A stretch of DNA of 64,000 bases from Leucaena leucocephala (taxonomy: Eukaryota; Streptophyta; Magnoliopsida; Fabales; Fabaceae). The translations under genes and the position numbers were made by a program. The notes under the pieces are model-generated. The model saw only the letters and a program-made list of their open reading frames with translations, made no database searches and was not told where the DNA came from. This document shows, piece after piece, positions 11,311 to 23,677 of the stretch (its first letter is position 1; each line of letters opens with the position of its first letter). The stretch is from contig CM073518.1 of NCBI GenBank assembly GCA_037074615.1, positions 5,456,001-5,520,000 of the forward strand, given 5' to 3'.

Positions 11311-12957
11311 AGGTGCCAACGAATACATGAGAGAGTAAAAACCTAAAGAAAAAGACAGGGGTGACGCCGATGAGTCACGTGACGGCAGCCACGTTGACGC
11401 CGAGCAATATGGTGTCCCGCGCGTGAGATTCGACCGGCTTTTGGACACAGTTTATACGGACACGGTGAGGGAATATTTATTTGAGTTTGTATAGTCTCCG
11501 TTACTATCATATAATTGTACCAACACTTCAATCCTCGACGACTTCTTGTTTGACGTTGGAAATGTTACATCTTCGGTTAAAAATAATATCACCGGTCACG
11601 CTAACAAAATCCCCATTATATATGATTTACATTCCTTTGATCCTTTTAAGTTAACTTAAGGGAATATCACAAAACCTTACAGATATTTAACGAGTTTTTT
11701 TTTTCAATTTTAAGGAAAAAATAGGAACGGGAAAGTAATAAGGAAATAATGCATGTCAGGGTGTGGGGTGGCGTCGCCGGACACCACAGCCACTCTGACA
11801 CACTATTATTATTATTATTATTATTATTATTTTCTCATTTCTTATTTCTCACGACGACTCCAATTTTAGTCTTATATATATGTTTATACTTTTTACTCGA
11901 GGGGTTTCGCACGTGTCCAGCTCGCCCATACGTGCCCCAACAATGTTGTTTCAAGCTTGGGGTTGTTGAGCATATATTAATTAGTTAACATGCATATATA
12001 ATACCCTTTTAATTATGATCACCAAAGACTTTTTTGAGGATTTACAAATTTCACGTTTCAGTTTTTTTGTGAAAGTGAATTAGTGAATTTAGACTGGAAA
12101 ACGAGAAATTAGAAATGGTCAGCGTGAGGTATAATGCGAAGTCTGAAATCTGCATGGAACAGAGCATTAATCAGGAAGGCAGATGCAGTGTAGAGCAGGG
12201 ATATTTATAATCTTTTGGGTAGCCAACAACAATCCTCGTTCATAATAAAATGGGAATATTCCGCTTCAAGAAAATGGTTTTGAAACAGATACAAAAACAG
12301 CAGCTTCGCTATTTTCATTTGAATTGGGTTGCCATCCATCAACGTTATAGACTCAGTTCTCCCATGGAACAGTGTCCCTTTTGTTTTTTTCTTCTTTTTT
12401 TCTCGAATTCCAATTAACCCTTTGCAGAAACCCTCCCTGCACTCTCTCTTCTCTCATTTTTCCTGTATAAGTAACACTCCATCTTTTTCTCTCAGCTCCC
12501 CCATACATAAACACTTCCCCTTTTCACTTACTTTTCGTTCAAACTACCATCCCTAGAAAATCTGATGACTTTTCTCTTTTCTTCCCTTTCCCTGTGTTCC
12601 TTCCTTTTATCTGACTCCTACTCTCTGCAATTAATTACTTCATCACTGCTTTAAACTTTTACTCCCATCTGCCCTAGAGAAACCTACGTCGAAAAGCCTA
12701 TAGCTTTCACCTCGATCCCTCTCTCGAAACCGATGCAAATCATAAGCCACTCATGATATAATCACAGCTTTAGCTCCTTCATTCATTCTCCTCTTCGTTC
12801 TTTCATCACCTTTTTATTTCTTACTATTTCTGTTCTATTGCATCCTTTTCACATCATTTATTGAACTTTGATCCTATATTCTTTGCCATTTTCTTGTATA
12901 TTTAACTATCGTATGAGTCCTGGTGTGTCACTGAGCCCAGATCTGTAGGTTGCCCAC
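11266..12957. other. Upstream region of KAN4 (promoter and leader)
   Basis: There is no gene before the KAN4 start. It contains an AT dinucleotide run (about 11275-11308) and an ATT trinucleotide run (about 11803-11832). From roughly 12370 to 12900 it is strongly pyrimidine-rich (CTCTC and TTTTCTTC tracts), as plant 5' leaders often are. The open frames here (11749, 12329) are low-complexity by-products. Confidence 0.5.
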
Positions 12958-15543
12958 ATGTTCGCTGCTTCACGGTCTCATCCAGTAATGCGAAGCTTAA
13001 CACCTTTCCCGGACCTTTCCTTGAACATAAGCCCTCCAGATAGTGAAGCGAAACAAGTTCAGAGTTTCACTAATAAGGGATTCGCAACCAAAACGCCTCA
13101 TCACAGCGATATGTGTTCCACCTCCGATTCTGTAAGCAGCGAGAGTGATTTAAGCCATGAAATTGCCTTTTCACAGCTTGGTTGCTATCGTGAGCCTCCT
13201 TTGAGCTTAGGCATAAAAATGGCAGATTTGAATCCCCTTCCGATCCCAAGAAACGTGAATCATCATCACTTTCACAACCCCCAACCTCATATCTATGGTC
13301 GCAACTTTAAACGAAACACCAGAGTCGTCTGTGGTGTGAAAAGGAGCATCAGAGCTCCTAGAATGCGATGGACTACAACCCTACACGCCCATTTTGTTCA
13401 CGCTGTTCAGCTTCTTGGAGGCCATGAAAGTAACTACACTTTCATCATTTGGTTTATTATTCGTATAATTACAAGTTGATATGCTTTCACTTTGATTTCA
13501 TAAAGTTCGAACATACGTCTAATTTTGGGTTTTAACGTATACTTGCAGGGGCAACTCCAAAGTCAGTGTTGGAGTTGATGAATGTAAAAGATTTAACCCT
13601 AGCACACGTTAAGAGTCACTTACAGGTGGGTGGGGCATATATATGTGCATCCCTTAGTTTCTTCTTTTTCCCTTTTTAGGTTTCTACGCCTGAAACAAGT
13701 TTACGAATATAGCTAGCTAGCTGTTTCCGAGTTGCCTCCACTAGTGCGATAGTGGGGGACGGGAGAATCCAAGGGAGTGATCCTAGCCTTGTTGGACTTT
13801 TTTTTCTCATTTTTTCTTATCTGATAAGATTGTTCAATGCTCATGCAGATGTATAGAACAGTGAAGAGCACTGCCAAATGTACAGGTAATTAATTATATT
13901 ATTGGATTTTCCTTCTCTCAATGCAATGATGCCATTTTTTTTTTGCTTGCTTTCTGGTAGTATTATTCTGAATATGTTTTGTGTTGAGATCTTGGTGGTG
14001 ATTCTAGTGAGAGGCAGAAACTTCATGATTAGGTGTAGCACTGTTCCCCATTAATAAAAACAAAAGTTGCGGTTGGATTGTAGTACTAACTTCTGCCTTC
14101 AAGTCTTCATGTGAATTATTAACATTGGTGTCTGATAAAGATAGAGCAACATTGCCTCCATGGGCGATCGATATTTGCAGGTAATGGACACGCTGATATG
14201 GGATTAGCCGTTGTCCATGAGCATGGAGCCTCAGCTTGTGAGAGAACCCATCTAACTTCGCCTCTTCAAAAATCTCACAGGTAATGAATTGATCCTTTCT
14301 CCGACTCTTCACTTATTTTTTTAGTGTTCGTGGTTCTATTGTTCCTAGACATACAATTTTTTTAAAAAAAATAAATTATTCAATCATATAATTAAAAAAA
14401 TGATGGATCTGATTTTTATACAAAAGAAAAGTTGGTGTAAATTAAAAAACCTGAAATCTAAACTTTGTTTAGCCCTTATTACGCTTAGATGGAGGATATT
14501 GTCTGTTCTAGTAGTGTGAACTTAATATGGCCATTGACTAATTTCATTAGAGGGTCTATTTATTTTTTATAGCTGTATGCTAACGTCGATGATGCACGAA
14601 TATTCAGAAATGCCCTCTTGTATCTATCTGTCTCTGGCTTTCTGCCTGTCTTTTTTATTACCGGGCACATAAAACCTAGGGTTTCATTTGGTATGTTGGT
14701 GGCCTTGTGATGTGTACCCCTATTAATCACCGGATATTCATTCTTCGCCCGATGCCCTTATTGATCCCAGTCCCACTATGTAGTACTAGTACCAAGTCTT
14801 ACATTTGGTGCAAATCTCAATGTCTTATATTCTACGAACTAAAAAGTTGCTCTCTGTGATCCTCATCAATGTAATGTCGATCGAATAATAGACAATATGT
14901 ACGATATATTTCTACCAGATCATCCCTAACCTTTATTAACATAAGGAGTAGTTAACTATGTTAATTATCAAGTTTAGATTGCCAAAATATGGATTTCTCA
15001 CCGTCACTCCTAGTTCACGTAATCGGTAATTACATTACCCGGCCCATTGAAGGATTCGCATGTTACTGTGTAGTTGATTTGTGAAGATACTATATACATA
15101 TATATTGGTAAGTTATGCGGATTGTATAATGTTTGGCTTCTGGAATTAAGTTTTCTTATGATGTTGCTTGATAACCCACGCAGCAACAAGGAATCACGGC
15201 AAAGGCAATCATCAACGGAGACAAGGACAAACGATAGCAGACAAAAACCGAGAACGAGTTTGACGTATTCTCAAGTGAAGGCAAATGAAAGCAGGGTAAG
15301 CTAAAGCTGGCAAATATAAAGAGTCAGAGCAGAAACAAACCCGGCACATATATTTTGCAGTGTAATAATATTTTTCTAAAGTTATTTACAATAATTGTGG
15401 GGGTTTGATGGGAACAGGTGGTTGGAGGGTCATTGTCAGATTCTTCAGAAGAGACGCTTAACCTAGAATTCACCCTTGGAAGACCCAGTTGGAACACAGA
15501 GCAGCCTCAATCATCAACAGATTTAACTCTTCTCAACTGTTAA
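12958..15543 (+). CDS. KAN4: KANADI4 / ABERRANT TESTA SHAPE-like GARP transcription factor
   Basis: There are six exons: 12958-13429, 13549-13625, 13849-13885, 14181-14280, 15184-15295 and 15418-15543. All have GT-AG borders and sum to 924 nt (307 residues plus TAA). The GARP DNA-binding domain (about residues 124-190) reads KRSIRAPRMRW, TTLHAHFVHAVQLLGGHE, then ATPKSVLELMNVKDLTLAHV, KSHLQMYRTVKST across exons 1-3. HAHFVHAVQLLGGHE and MNVKD favour the KAN4/ATS type over KAN1/2. N-terminal PDLSLNISPP and the C-terminal LEFTLGRPSW are further KANADI motifs, the latter in the last exon. KANADIs are nuclear repressors that set abaxial identity; ATS controls integument separation in ovules. The ATG at 12958 gives an N-terminus similar to ATS. 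A second in-frame ATG at 12988 is possible. Confidence 0.92.
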
Positions 15544-17340
15544 ACTTCACACTATATATGCGTTTCCTTGTCACCCACAATACTTTTGATACCGAAAGCT
15601 CAACTGTTTCATTGAGGATATGAATGATTTTGTTCCCAATGACATGTCTTTGTGAGTTCTGTCTGGAAAAAAGAGAAAGGAATGGGATAAATCCTTCCTA
15701 ACAGACATTTACTTCTGTCCAAGAATTCCATGATGATCCTTGTCTTTCATGTCCTTGTCAAATGAAGGTAAGATTGATGAGAGAAAAGTAATATGATTTT
15801 TAGTTTGCTTTATCGCCAATAGTATATTGATGCTGGATATATACAGGTGGGTCAGTTAATTATGTCTTGAGACCGTAACATATCATGTATCACCGATGAC
15901 ATAAAAATGGAGAAGGGGCAAATTTAGGCCGAGTATGGTTTTGTCTTTTTTTTGTTCAATATTGGAATGGATTTATTTATCATAATTAATTATCATAATC
16001 AATCAAATAAAACGTAAATTAAAAATTGGAAAGTTTTTAATTACTAAATAAGTTAATATTTTAAAAGTAATCATTCTATATGTAATGTATGATTATTAAG
16101 GTATGCATTTTATAATAACCCTATTAAACAATTGAAAACGAAAACATCAGATACAGTAAGTATACTACATAATCATACAATACACAAACTTCAAAATAAT
16201 AAAATGAAAAAAGAAAGAAAGAAAGAAAAGGAATATCGGAGAAGAAGAGTCTTAAAAGTCCCATCCACATTACCGTACCAAAAAATACAAAGCTTGAGTG
16301 GTAAATCTAGAACAAGTGGCGTATGTTATTTTGATACGTTAATGCACGGTTCAAAACAAAAGCTCAAATATAAATTAAACTTTCTAAAGAAGAGGGGGAG
16401 GAAGATGAATGACCTAAGGTCAAACAAATGGAAAAATAATAAACAAAAGAAGAATAAAAAGAAAGCAAAAGTAAGAGAAGGGGCAAAAAGAAAGCAAGCA
16501 GAAGAAATATTAGGAAAATCTGGAAATGCGCCATATAGCATATATAATGGACAAGTTCAAATTTATATCATACATAAAATCAAGACAAAGGAGAGGAACT
16601 TACAAAGCCTCTCAATTGGCAGGTGCCATAATGATGAATGTCTTTGAATTAAGCCACCGTGGCTTGTATATATACGACAAGCAAGGAAATAAGAGGCCTG
16701 TTATTCATATTACTGTAGGCAAAGTAGAGGGTATAAGCAAGTAAGTACAATACTGTATTTAGATGTCTCCGTCCTGTAGGACAACAGGCGCTCGTGTAGG
16801 TACTACAATGTCCTTAATTAATTTGCTGTTGAACAGTAAGTGATTCCGCACCCAACAACACGCGCGCACACACACATATGCATTTTGAAGATGTCTGGGG
16901 GTTTCAAGTTGGAAGGTTGCTCTTGCGCTTCATCATTGCTCTCTGCTGGCTGCTTCGCCTTGTCCTTTTCTCAGGATTTATGCCCATTGCCCCCCCGACA
17001 TTGCTTCCATATCTTTCCCATATCTCTTCTTTCATTTACAATTTATTTCACTTCTCTTAATCCCATCCTTTCTAATATATCACAATTCACATATATATAT
17101 ATATTTGAAGATGAATGAAAGGATACGATGAGATCCATTTCCGTACTCCATTTATTTCCTTTCTCATTTCAACAGCATTACTACCTCATATAGATCTAAT
17201 TTAGCTGACATATCTATGACGATAATGGTAAAATTATTTTCATTCAAAAGAACTAGTGAGGTACTGTTAAAAAACTAGATTTAACTATTTCGACAAGTCT
17301 GTTTTCATCATTTTACAGAATCCTCTTGTTTCAGAGGATC
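15544..17340. other. Intergenic, nothing recognised
   Basis: It covers the KAN4 3' flank and AT-rich DNA. The 171-codon open frame at 16132 is lysine-rich low-complexity translation of A-rich sequence and is not credible as a protein. A short CG/CA microsatellite lies at about 16858-16877. Confidence 0.5.
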
Positions 17341-18059
17341 CATAATATAATATCCCTGACATATCAGAAATTCATGTACCGTTTGGTTCGTTCATAATGT
17401 CTGGGGCCAAACTCTGGTGAGGGGATTCAGTCTGATTGTATTAATTCATGTGCGAGGAGGAGGCTCCACCATGCACTTTCTATCTCTTCTGATCCATTTC
17501 GTCTCTTTCATTCATCACATGCTTATGCCTTCCCATTTATATATATGAGCACTTCATGTTTCATGTCTCACATCCTTTTTTATTTTTAAACATAAATATT
17601 CTTTTATTAGAGACAATTTTATTTGAGATAATATTAGACATTAAATATGAAAATTCAAATTTTAGTTCACTTCATTGTGAGGGATTAAACTCTTCTACTA
17701 TACTCAATGCCCTTAGTTATGTCTCACATAGCCACATTTTTTTTTCTAGTATTTCTTCAATTCATATTGTTTCCTCTATAGGCTAATTGCAGCTTGTTAA
17801 TTCGTTTTTCACATTGTCTAATGCATGAGAAATTTGGATAATTTATTTAAAAACGTCACAATATTGAAGTAGGATCATAATTAGAACTACGCGAGTAATG
17901 AGTTAAAGCGATTTATTCCTGAGTTTCAGCATAATAAACGAGTGATGTCGAAAGAGATTAAAGGGTTTGAAACACATTTGGGCTGCAATTGAAACCATGG
18001 CCCGCACAATATGGGACAGCATTTAAGGCCCAAACAAATAAAACTAAAGCTAATCTATG

Positions 18060-18455
18060 GGTTTGGATAAGATTTTGGTTAGTTATGCTTATGTTTACGT
18101 TTGAGGGTAATAGACAGTTCGTCTTGTTCAACATTGATATTGTTTAGGAGAAAAAGAGATTTTACCCTACTCTTGAATCATAGGTGAGCCCAACCCCTTT
18201 CTAAAAATTTTTATATCAAGAAAAAAAAAACCCTTTTACTTGGATAAGATTTTGGCCGGAATTGTGCAGGATCTCATACATTTTTTTTAATAATTTATTA
18301 ATCACAAAAATCCTTTTAATAATAATTATCCAAACACTCGTTTATTTATAATTATTCTTTTTTATATACTCTTCTCTACAAGTCATTTTTAAAAAACTGT
18401 CTAAAAATTATTTTTTTCTATAAGCTATTTTTAAAAACTTATCCAAATAAGTCCC
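18060..18455 (-). mobile_element. MITE of the TGTTTGGATAAG family, with a nested insertion
   Basis: The left part GGGTTTGGATAAGATTTT and the right part CTTATCCAAATAAGTCCCTTA form the inverted ends of this family. The interior includes AATAATTATCCAAACACTCG and CTATAAGCTATTTTT blocks. A 161-bp retroposon sits inside it at 18079-18239. Ends are approximate. Confidence 0.55.
18079..18239 (+). mobile_element. A-tailed retroposon with a perfect 16-bp target duplication
   Basis: TTGGATAAGATTTTGG occurs exactly at 18063-18078 and again at 18240-18255, bracketing 161 bp that end in an A-rich tail (10 A at 18221-18230, then CCCTTTTAC). The body matches, in reverse, 18930-19070 (GTCTATTACC, TTCAAGCGTAAAT). 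Long duplications and an A-rich tail indicate LINE-type retroposition, here of a 5'-truncated copy. Confidence 0.75.
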
Positions 18456-18909
18456 TTAGTCTTATATTAATTTATCTGAAGATAAAGAGGCTCCACCATG
18501 TATACTCGTATCCAGACTTTAGTGATCTTGTTTTCAACTTCTTGGTTTATTTTAACAATATAAATATTGTAAGAAGAACAATATCATATCAAGTAAGAGC
18601 GTGATGGTTAAGCCATTTGTTTTTATTGAAATTATTGATGATTAATTATTAATGCTCGCGAGTGCTTTAGAAAATAAAGTAAATGTTTTAAGGGTGCAGG
18701 AGAAGAATTTTCTTTATAAAATAATATTTTTGCTGCATATATAATATAAACATATTTAAAATGAAAGAAAAATCAAGGGGCGGCTAACCCTATTTTAATT
18801 CACACGTAACTTTAAAAACATCAATTCAATGTAAATGGGAGATTAAGGATTTGATATTGTTTATAATTTGTTACCGTCTGTCTCTCTAATTAAAGAAAAT
18901 TAGGGAAAG

Positions 18910-19190
18910 CTACAAAAACAAGTTGGGCTTTTTTTTTGGCACAAATTTTTAGAAAGGATTTAGGTTTACCTATGATCTAAGGGTAGAGTAAAATCTCTCT
19001 TTCTCTTAGGCAATTCCAATATCGGGTAGGGCAAGTTGTCTATTACCTTCAAGCGTAAATCTAAGCACCTAGGAGTTAAGATGTCTCCTCAAGTATCGCG
19101 ACTTAAACCATAATAAAATAATACTCTCTAAGAATCGAATACACTCTAAATAATAACATGTTTTATCTTTTCTTTGAACCACGGATATTG
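18910..19190 (-). repeat. Longer, reverse-oriented copy of the A-tailed retroposon family
   Basis: It begins with a T run (TTTTTTTT at about 18930) and continues as the reverse complement of 18079-18239. It then extends about 120 bases further (CTCTCTAAGAATCGAATACA, ACTCTAAATAATAACATG). A third, diverged copy is at 62120-62395. Together with 18079-18239 it forms an inverted pair about 0.7 kb apart. Confidence 0.6.
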
Positions 19191-19320
19191 AACACCACCG
19201 CCAAGCAATATGGACCAGTATTTATAACCGAAAACATATGACTGGCTAAAGTATATGGGCTTTAATAAGGTTCTTTCAAGTTTTTCGCCTCCTCAAGCCC
19301 CTTTTAATTCCTTGTTTAAT

Positions 19321-19514
19321 ACCAACGGGAGTTGGTCCGAGTGGTAAGCGGTTCAGTATCGCTTAAGTGAGGTCTCGACTTCGAGCCTTGGCGAATGCAG
19401 AAAATCCCTGTTGGGAGACTCACCCACCATAGCCAGGTGCGCGACGTGGGTCGGATCCGGATGTAGTCGGGGCAAAACTCCGGTGAACCGGGTGGGCAAC
19501 CAAAAAAAAAATTA
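19321..19514 (+). mobile_element. tRNA-derived SINE, copy 3 (best preserved)
   Basis: It is flanked by a perfect 10-bp duplication CTTGTTTAAT at 19311-19320 and 19515-19524. The head GGGAGTTGGTCCGAGTGGTA resembles a tRNA box A. TCTCGACTTCGAGCCTTGG holds a box-B-like GACTTCGAGCC. The body includes CTCACCCACCATAGCCAGGT and GATGTAGTCGGGGC and ends in an A-run (19502-19511). Total length is 194 bp. It is the reference copy for those at 6825, 7576 and 62851. Confidence 0.9.
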
Positions 19515-19524
19515 CTTGTTTAAT

Positions 19525-20183
19525 TTGAAGTTTTTAACTGGTTTAAACATTTTAATCAATTACTGTTATGTGTATAATCTTGTAATTTTAGTAATTTTTA
19601 CTATTAAAAAGTAAGATATGAAATAAATTTAAATCACAGACTGTAAGAGAATAATAATTGAATGGAAAAATATAAAATACATATTTTAATTACCTAAATT
19701 AATGATTTAAAATTATTCAAAAAAATTATCGCATTGTTGTTTTTTTGCCTGAATTGTGCTGTTGTTTTCACAAGATCCTGGTTTTGACAAGATATTTACT
19801 CAATTTTATCGTTCTTTTCTGTGCACAGGACGAAACAATAATTATTACCTGAAATTTCAATTAAACAAAAATACGAAATAAGGCTCTTGCAATCTAATTT
19901 TAAAATTAAAAACATATAATTTAAATCTCCCGTGTCTTACTAAAAAAGGGTGACATTGAACGGGCTATATTTTGTAATTTTATATTAAAAATAAAAATGC
20001 AATAAAATGTGGAGGATCTATAATATCATTAAAAAAAACTAAACCGCCATTTCCCCAAGTTCCCACCTCTTCTACGACAAGGATTAATAGCACCGCTTGA
20101 ATCAGTTTCGGGGCAATCCAAAGCAAATATTACTTCTCCTTAATTTGCAAGAAGCCATACGGCACACTGTAAGCTACAGAGCC
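19525..20183. other. AT-rich upstream region of the first CYP82 gene
   Basis: Very AT-rich sequence with no exon visible. The frame of the following gene stays open upstream to about 20097, but without an ATG before 20184. Confidence 0.5.
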
Positions 20184-22543
20184 ATGGACCTGACGATCTT
20201 CAGGCAACCCACCATTCCGTTTGCCATCCTTGGATTATTAACCTTTGTCTACGCTATTTTCTCCATATCCAGAAGCCGAAGAAACGAAACTACCGCCAGA
20301 AAGCCGCCTCCAGAAGCTGGCGGCGCGTGGCCTGTGATTGGGCATAACCTCCACCTTTTAGGTGGCTCACAGCCACCGCATATCACTCTAGGAAACATGG
20401 CCGATAAATATGGACCAATCTTCACCGTAAGGCTTGGTGTTCATCCGACCTTGATCGTTAACAGTTGGGAGATTGCTAAGGAATGCTTCACTGTGAACGA
20501 CAGCGCCTTTGCGAGCCGTCCCAAACTCATAGCCTTCGAAGTCATGGGCTACAACTTTGGCATGTTCGGCTTCAGTCCCTACGGACCCTACTGGCGTCAA
20601 GTGCGCAAGATCGCCACGCTTGAGCTCCTCTCCAACCATCGGCTGGAGATGCTCAGACATGTGAGAGAGTCCGAGGTTAAGTCATCCATGAAAGATACCT
20701 ACGATCGTTTGTTAGAGATGAACAAGAGTGGTCAGAATACAGAAGCAGCGCCTCTGTCATGTGAGATGAAGAAATGGTTCGGAGACATAATCTTAAATGT
20801 TGTGTTCAGAATGATTGTGGGAAAGCGTTTTGTTGAGACTCAAGGGAAGGAAACGACACAGAAGGCACTGAGGGATTTGTTCGACCTGAGTGGAGCATTC
20901 TTGATATCAGATGCGTTGCCGTATTTGAGGTGGATGGATTTGGGAGGCAAAGAGAAGGCCATGAAGAAGATAACCAAAGAGTTGGACCAATTTATTCAGT
21001 TTTGGTTGGATGAACATAGACGCAACAGGGACGATGACTCAGGGCAAGGCAAGCCTAAGCAAGGCGACTTCATGGACGTGCTTATTTCCAACGCTGATGA
21101 AGCTGAAATGATTGACGGTCACGATGCCGATAGTATGATTAAAGCTACAAGCTTGGTTAGTCCTTTTATCTCCAATCCTTTTTCCATTATTATTTTCTAT
21201 CCAGTTAAAATAATTAAATTTAGTTATAAAAGTTGAAATGGTTAAATTTAATTATAAATATAAAATCTTAATCTATTTATTTATTATTTTTTTAAATCAA
21301 TTTATTTAATTTATATACTAATATATAATATTATGTTATATATAAATACTTTAAGGGGATAATCATGTCATATTTATTATAATTAACTAATTTATTAAGA
21401 TTTTTTAATATTTAAGTTGAATGTTATAACTTCCTAATTTCTTGCTTTGCTAAGAATTCCTATTACTTTTACTCATTTCGTTAATAGTGTGCTTAGATGC
21501 ATGCATATGATGTTAATTCTGTTTAGAATTTAGATTCAAAGTTAAACTTGGTAGCCTATTGTTGAAAATGGAAGGCAACACGTGCATGCATGCATGGTAT
21601 ATGGAGTATGAACGATAAAAAATGCTATGCTTGAATTTGATATATATATCATCCATGTCATTTCAATTTTTTATTTTTCATTCACCGTTTGGCGTGTCCA
21701 ATACTCCAATATTCTTACGCTCTTTTGCCCATATGTATAAAGCTTCCCAAATTAAGCTTATTCGTGTATCCCGTTTTATGTCGTAATTGATTCTCAGCAC
21801 CAACAAACATATGAATCAATTTTGAAGGCTAGCTGCCGCCTGTGTGGGAAATAAGGATGTCAAGTTTTATGTTCTTATGGTGCTTGCCTTTAACTGTGGC
21901 CAAATTTGCAAACTTGCAGGCCCTGATTTTAGCTGCGACAGATACAACAACAGTGACACTAACTTGGGCTCTGTCTTTACTCATGAACAACCGTCAAGTC
22001 CTAAAGAAGGCAGTGCATGAAATAGACACTCGCCTTGGGAGAGACAGAGTATTAATGGAATCAGATTTTAAGAACCTTCATTATCTGCAAGCCATCATGC
22101 AGGAAACCATGCGCCTGTACCTAGCCGGACCACTGGGAATGATTCACGAGTCTACAGAAGACTGCACCGTGGCTGGCTGCCACATACCCTCCTGCACGCG
22201 GCTCTTAACGAACCTCTCAAAGATCCACAGAGACCCACGAGTATATGAGGATCCATTGGAGTTTAGGCCTGAGAGATTCCTCACTACCCACAAGGATTTA
22301 GATTTGAGAGGCCAACATTTTGAACTGATTCCTTTTGGTGCAGGCAGAAGAATGTGCCCTAGACACTCATTTGCCCTCCAAATAACGCAACTCACTCTTG
22401 CTAGTCTGTTGCATGGCTTTGATATTGAAACGCCTAATAATGAAGCAGTGGATATGCGAGAACATGTTGGGTTGATCAGTATCAAAGCCTCACCACTCCA
22501 AGTCCTTCTTACCCCACGTCTCTCCCCTCATCTATACGGATAA
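20184..22543 (+). CDS. CYP82-family cytochrome P450 (unit A), possibly inactive
   Basis: There are two exons, 20184-21155 and 21920-22543, with a 764-bp intron after KATSL, the usual CYP82 position. The product is 531 residues, normal for CYP82. It has an N-terminal ER anchor (residues about 6-27), the proline hinge PPPEAGGAWPVIGH, I-helix AATDTT (about 329-334), ExxR as ETMR (386-389) and PERF (441-444). CYP82 enzymes are ER-bound monooxygenases of specialised metabolism (coumarin, flavone, terpenoid or alkaloid hydroxylation). Substrate cannot be read here. Oddities are at conserved positions. The heme loop reads FGAGRRMCPRH, with Arg where FxxGxRxCxG needs Gly (AGA at 22361). RLYLAG replaces RLYPAA and PSCTRLL replaces PSGTRLL. 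An extra Asn interrupts the hinge (GHNLHLL). The frame is open, but activity is doubtful. Confidence 0.85.
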
Positions 22544-23677
22544 AGGGAGACGCGGCTGATAGCTTTTGACTCAAGTGGCACCTCACAACTCCTTTAAAGT
22601 CGGGCGTGGGTGATGAGTGTATGGATATCTTTCCTTAAGGGAAGTGTTAGCCTGGCAGGATCTAGGAGATAACTAAGGCTTTTAATAATGTATTTGTTTA
22701 TAATTATAGTTGTACTTGTTGGACAGACCGGGAAAGCTTTTTAATTTTATAATTTCTTTCACGTGTTATGTAATATCTGATGATACTTTGATCGTAAACG
22801 TTTGAATTCTATATTAAAAACCCAGCTACATTTCAATTGAGAAACCACATTTTACTATATTCGACAACAATTATGTTTTCAACATTTTAATTACTTTGTA
22901 CTCTAGTCCAATGTCCATATATATATCCCTGACATATCCAGTAGTTTCTGTACTGTTGGCTCTTCTCACTAATGGGCCAAGCTACTGTCTTGGTTTTGTG
23001 AGGCTCCACCATGGATACTGTATCCAGAATTTAATGGATGTAATATTAAACGGAGTGTGTGTGTGGGGTGTAATCTTACCCCGTTAGTAATATTTGGGAG
23101 CCTCTTTTTTGGTATAAAGCCCAAATTGCTTTTATCGGAAATCCTATTGCCTTTTCTTTTTCCTTTCACCGTTGGCGTGACCAGATGTTAAAGGAAAATG
23201 ACAAAGCTGCCGCGCCGCACCATCCACCTATCATCAACCATCAATATTTAAAACATTTTATTAAAATATTTTTACATACATTTTTAGGGCGTTAGTTATA
23301 CATGTTTTCTAAAATTTTTGAAATTTACAACTCATCTTATATATATATTTATTTATTTTGCCACCACTTCATCTTATATATATTTTAATATATTCTTTAA
23401 ATTTCACTGACCAATTCTTCCTCCCAAAAGTTTACAATTCTTCCCTCATCATTTTTTATCTAAGTAAATTACTTGCAAGTTTTCTTTGTTCCTCGATCAT
23501 TTACATGAATTCTGTAATTTGAGAGTCAAACTTTGAAATTTATAATTTAAACCCATCAACTATGGAGAATATGTGAAGATGTGGTTGAGAATACGTTGTG
23601 AAGCTGTTAGTTGGGAGGCTAAACTTAAACTTGACACACTTGGGGTTTACACTGAGGCCAATTTTGAAAACTTGCAG
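22544..23677. other. Spacer with CYP82 3'-flank repeat
   Basis: About 22890-23045 (CATATCCAGTAGTTTCTGTA, AGGCTCCACCATGGATAC) is closely repeated at 35390-35570 downstream of unit C, and more distantly at 17340-17480. No exon 1 for unit B is present here. Confidence 0.6.

Larger units (their letters stand above)
17341..18870 (+). repeat. Diverged copy of CYP82 3'-flank sequence without its P450 gene
   Basis: Several blocks match, in the same order, the sequence downstream of the CYP82 units. ATCCCTGACATATC, TGGGGCCAA and GGAGGCTCCACCATG (17350-17475) match 22925-23015 and 35420-35550. TTCAACTTCTTGG then TTTATTTTAACAATA (18533-18560) matches 24390-24412 and 35657-35685. AAGTAAGAGCGTGAT to about 18690 matches 36100-36190. 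ATCAAGGGGCGGCT (about 18772) matches CTCGGGGGCGGCTT (36340). This is interpreted as the flank of a lost or moved P450 copy, interrupted by later insertions. Confidence 0.6.

Noticed and set aside
12329..12556. Upstream reading frame in the KAN4 leader
   Set aside because: Pyrimidine-rich translation with no conservation visible; may be leader or promoter only.
16132..16647. 171-codon lysine-rich frame
   Set aside because: A-rich low-complexity sequence with no domain, no neighbouring exons and opposite-strand shadow frames.
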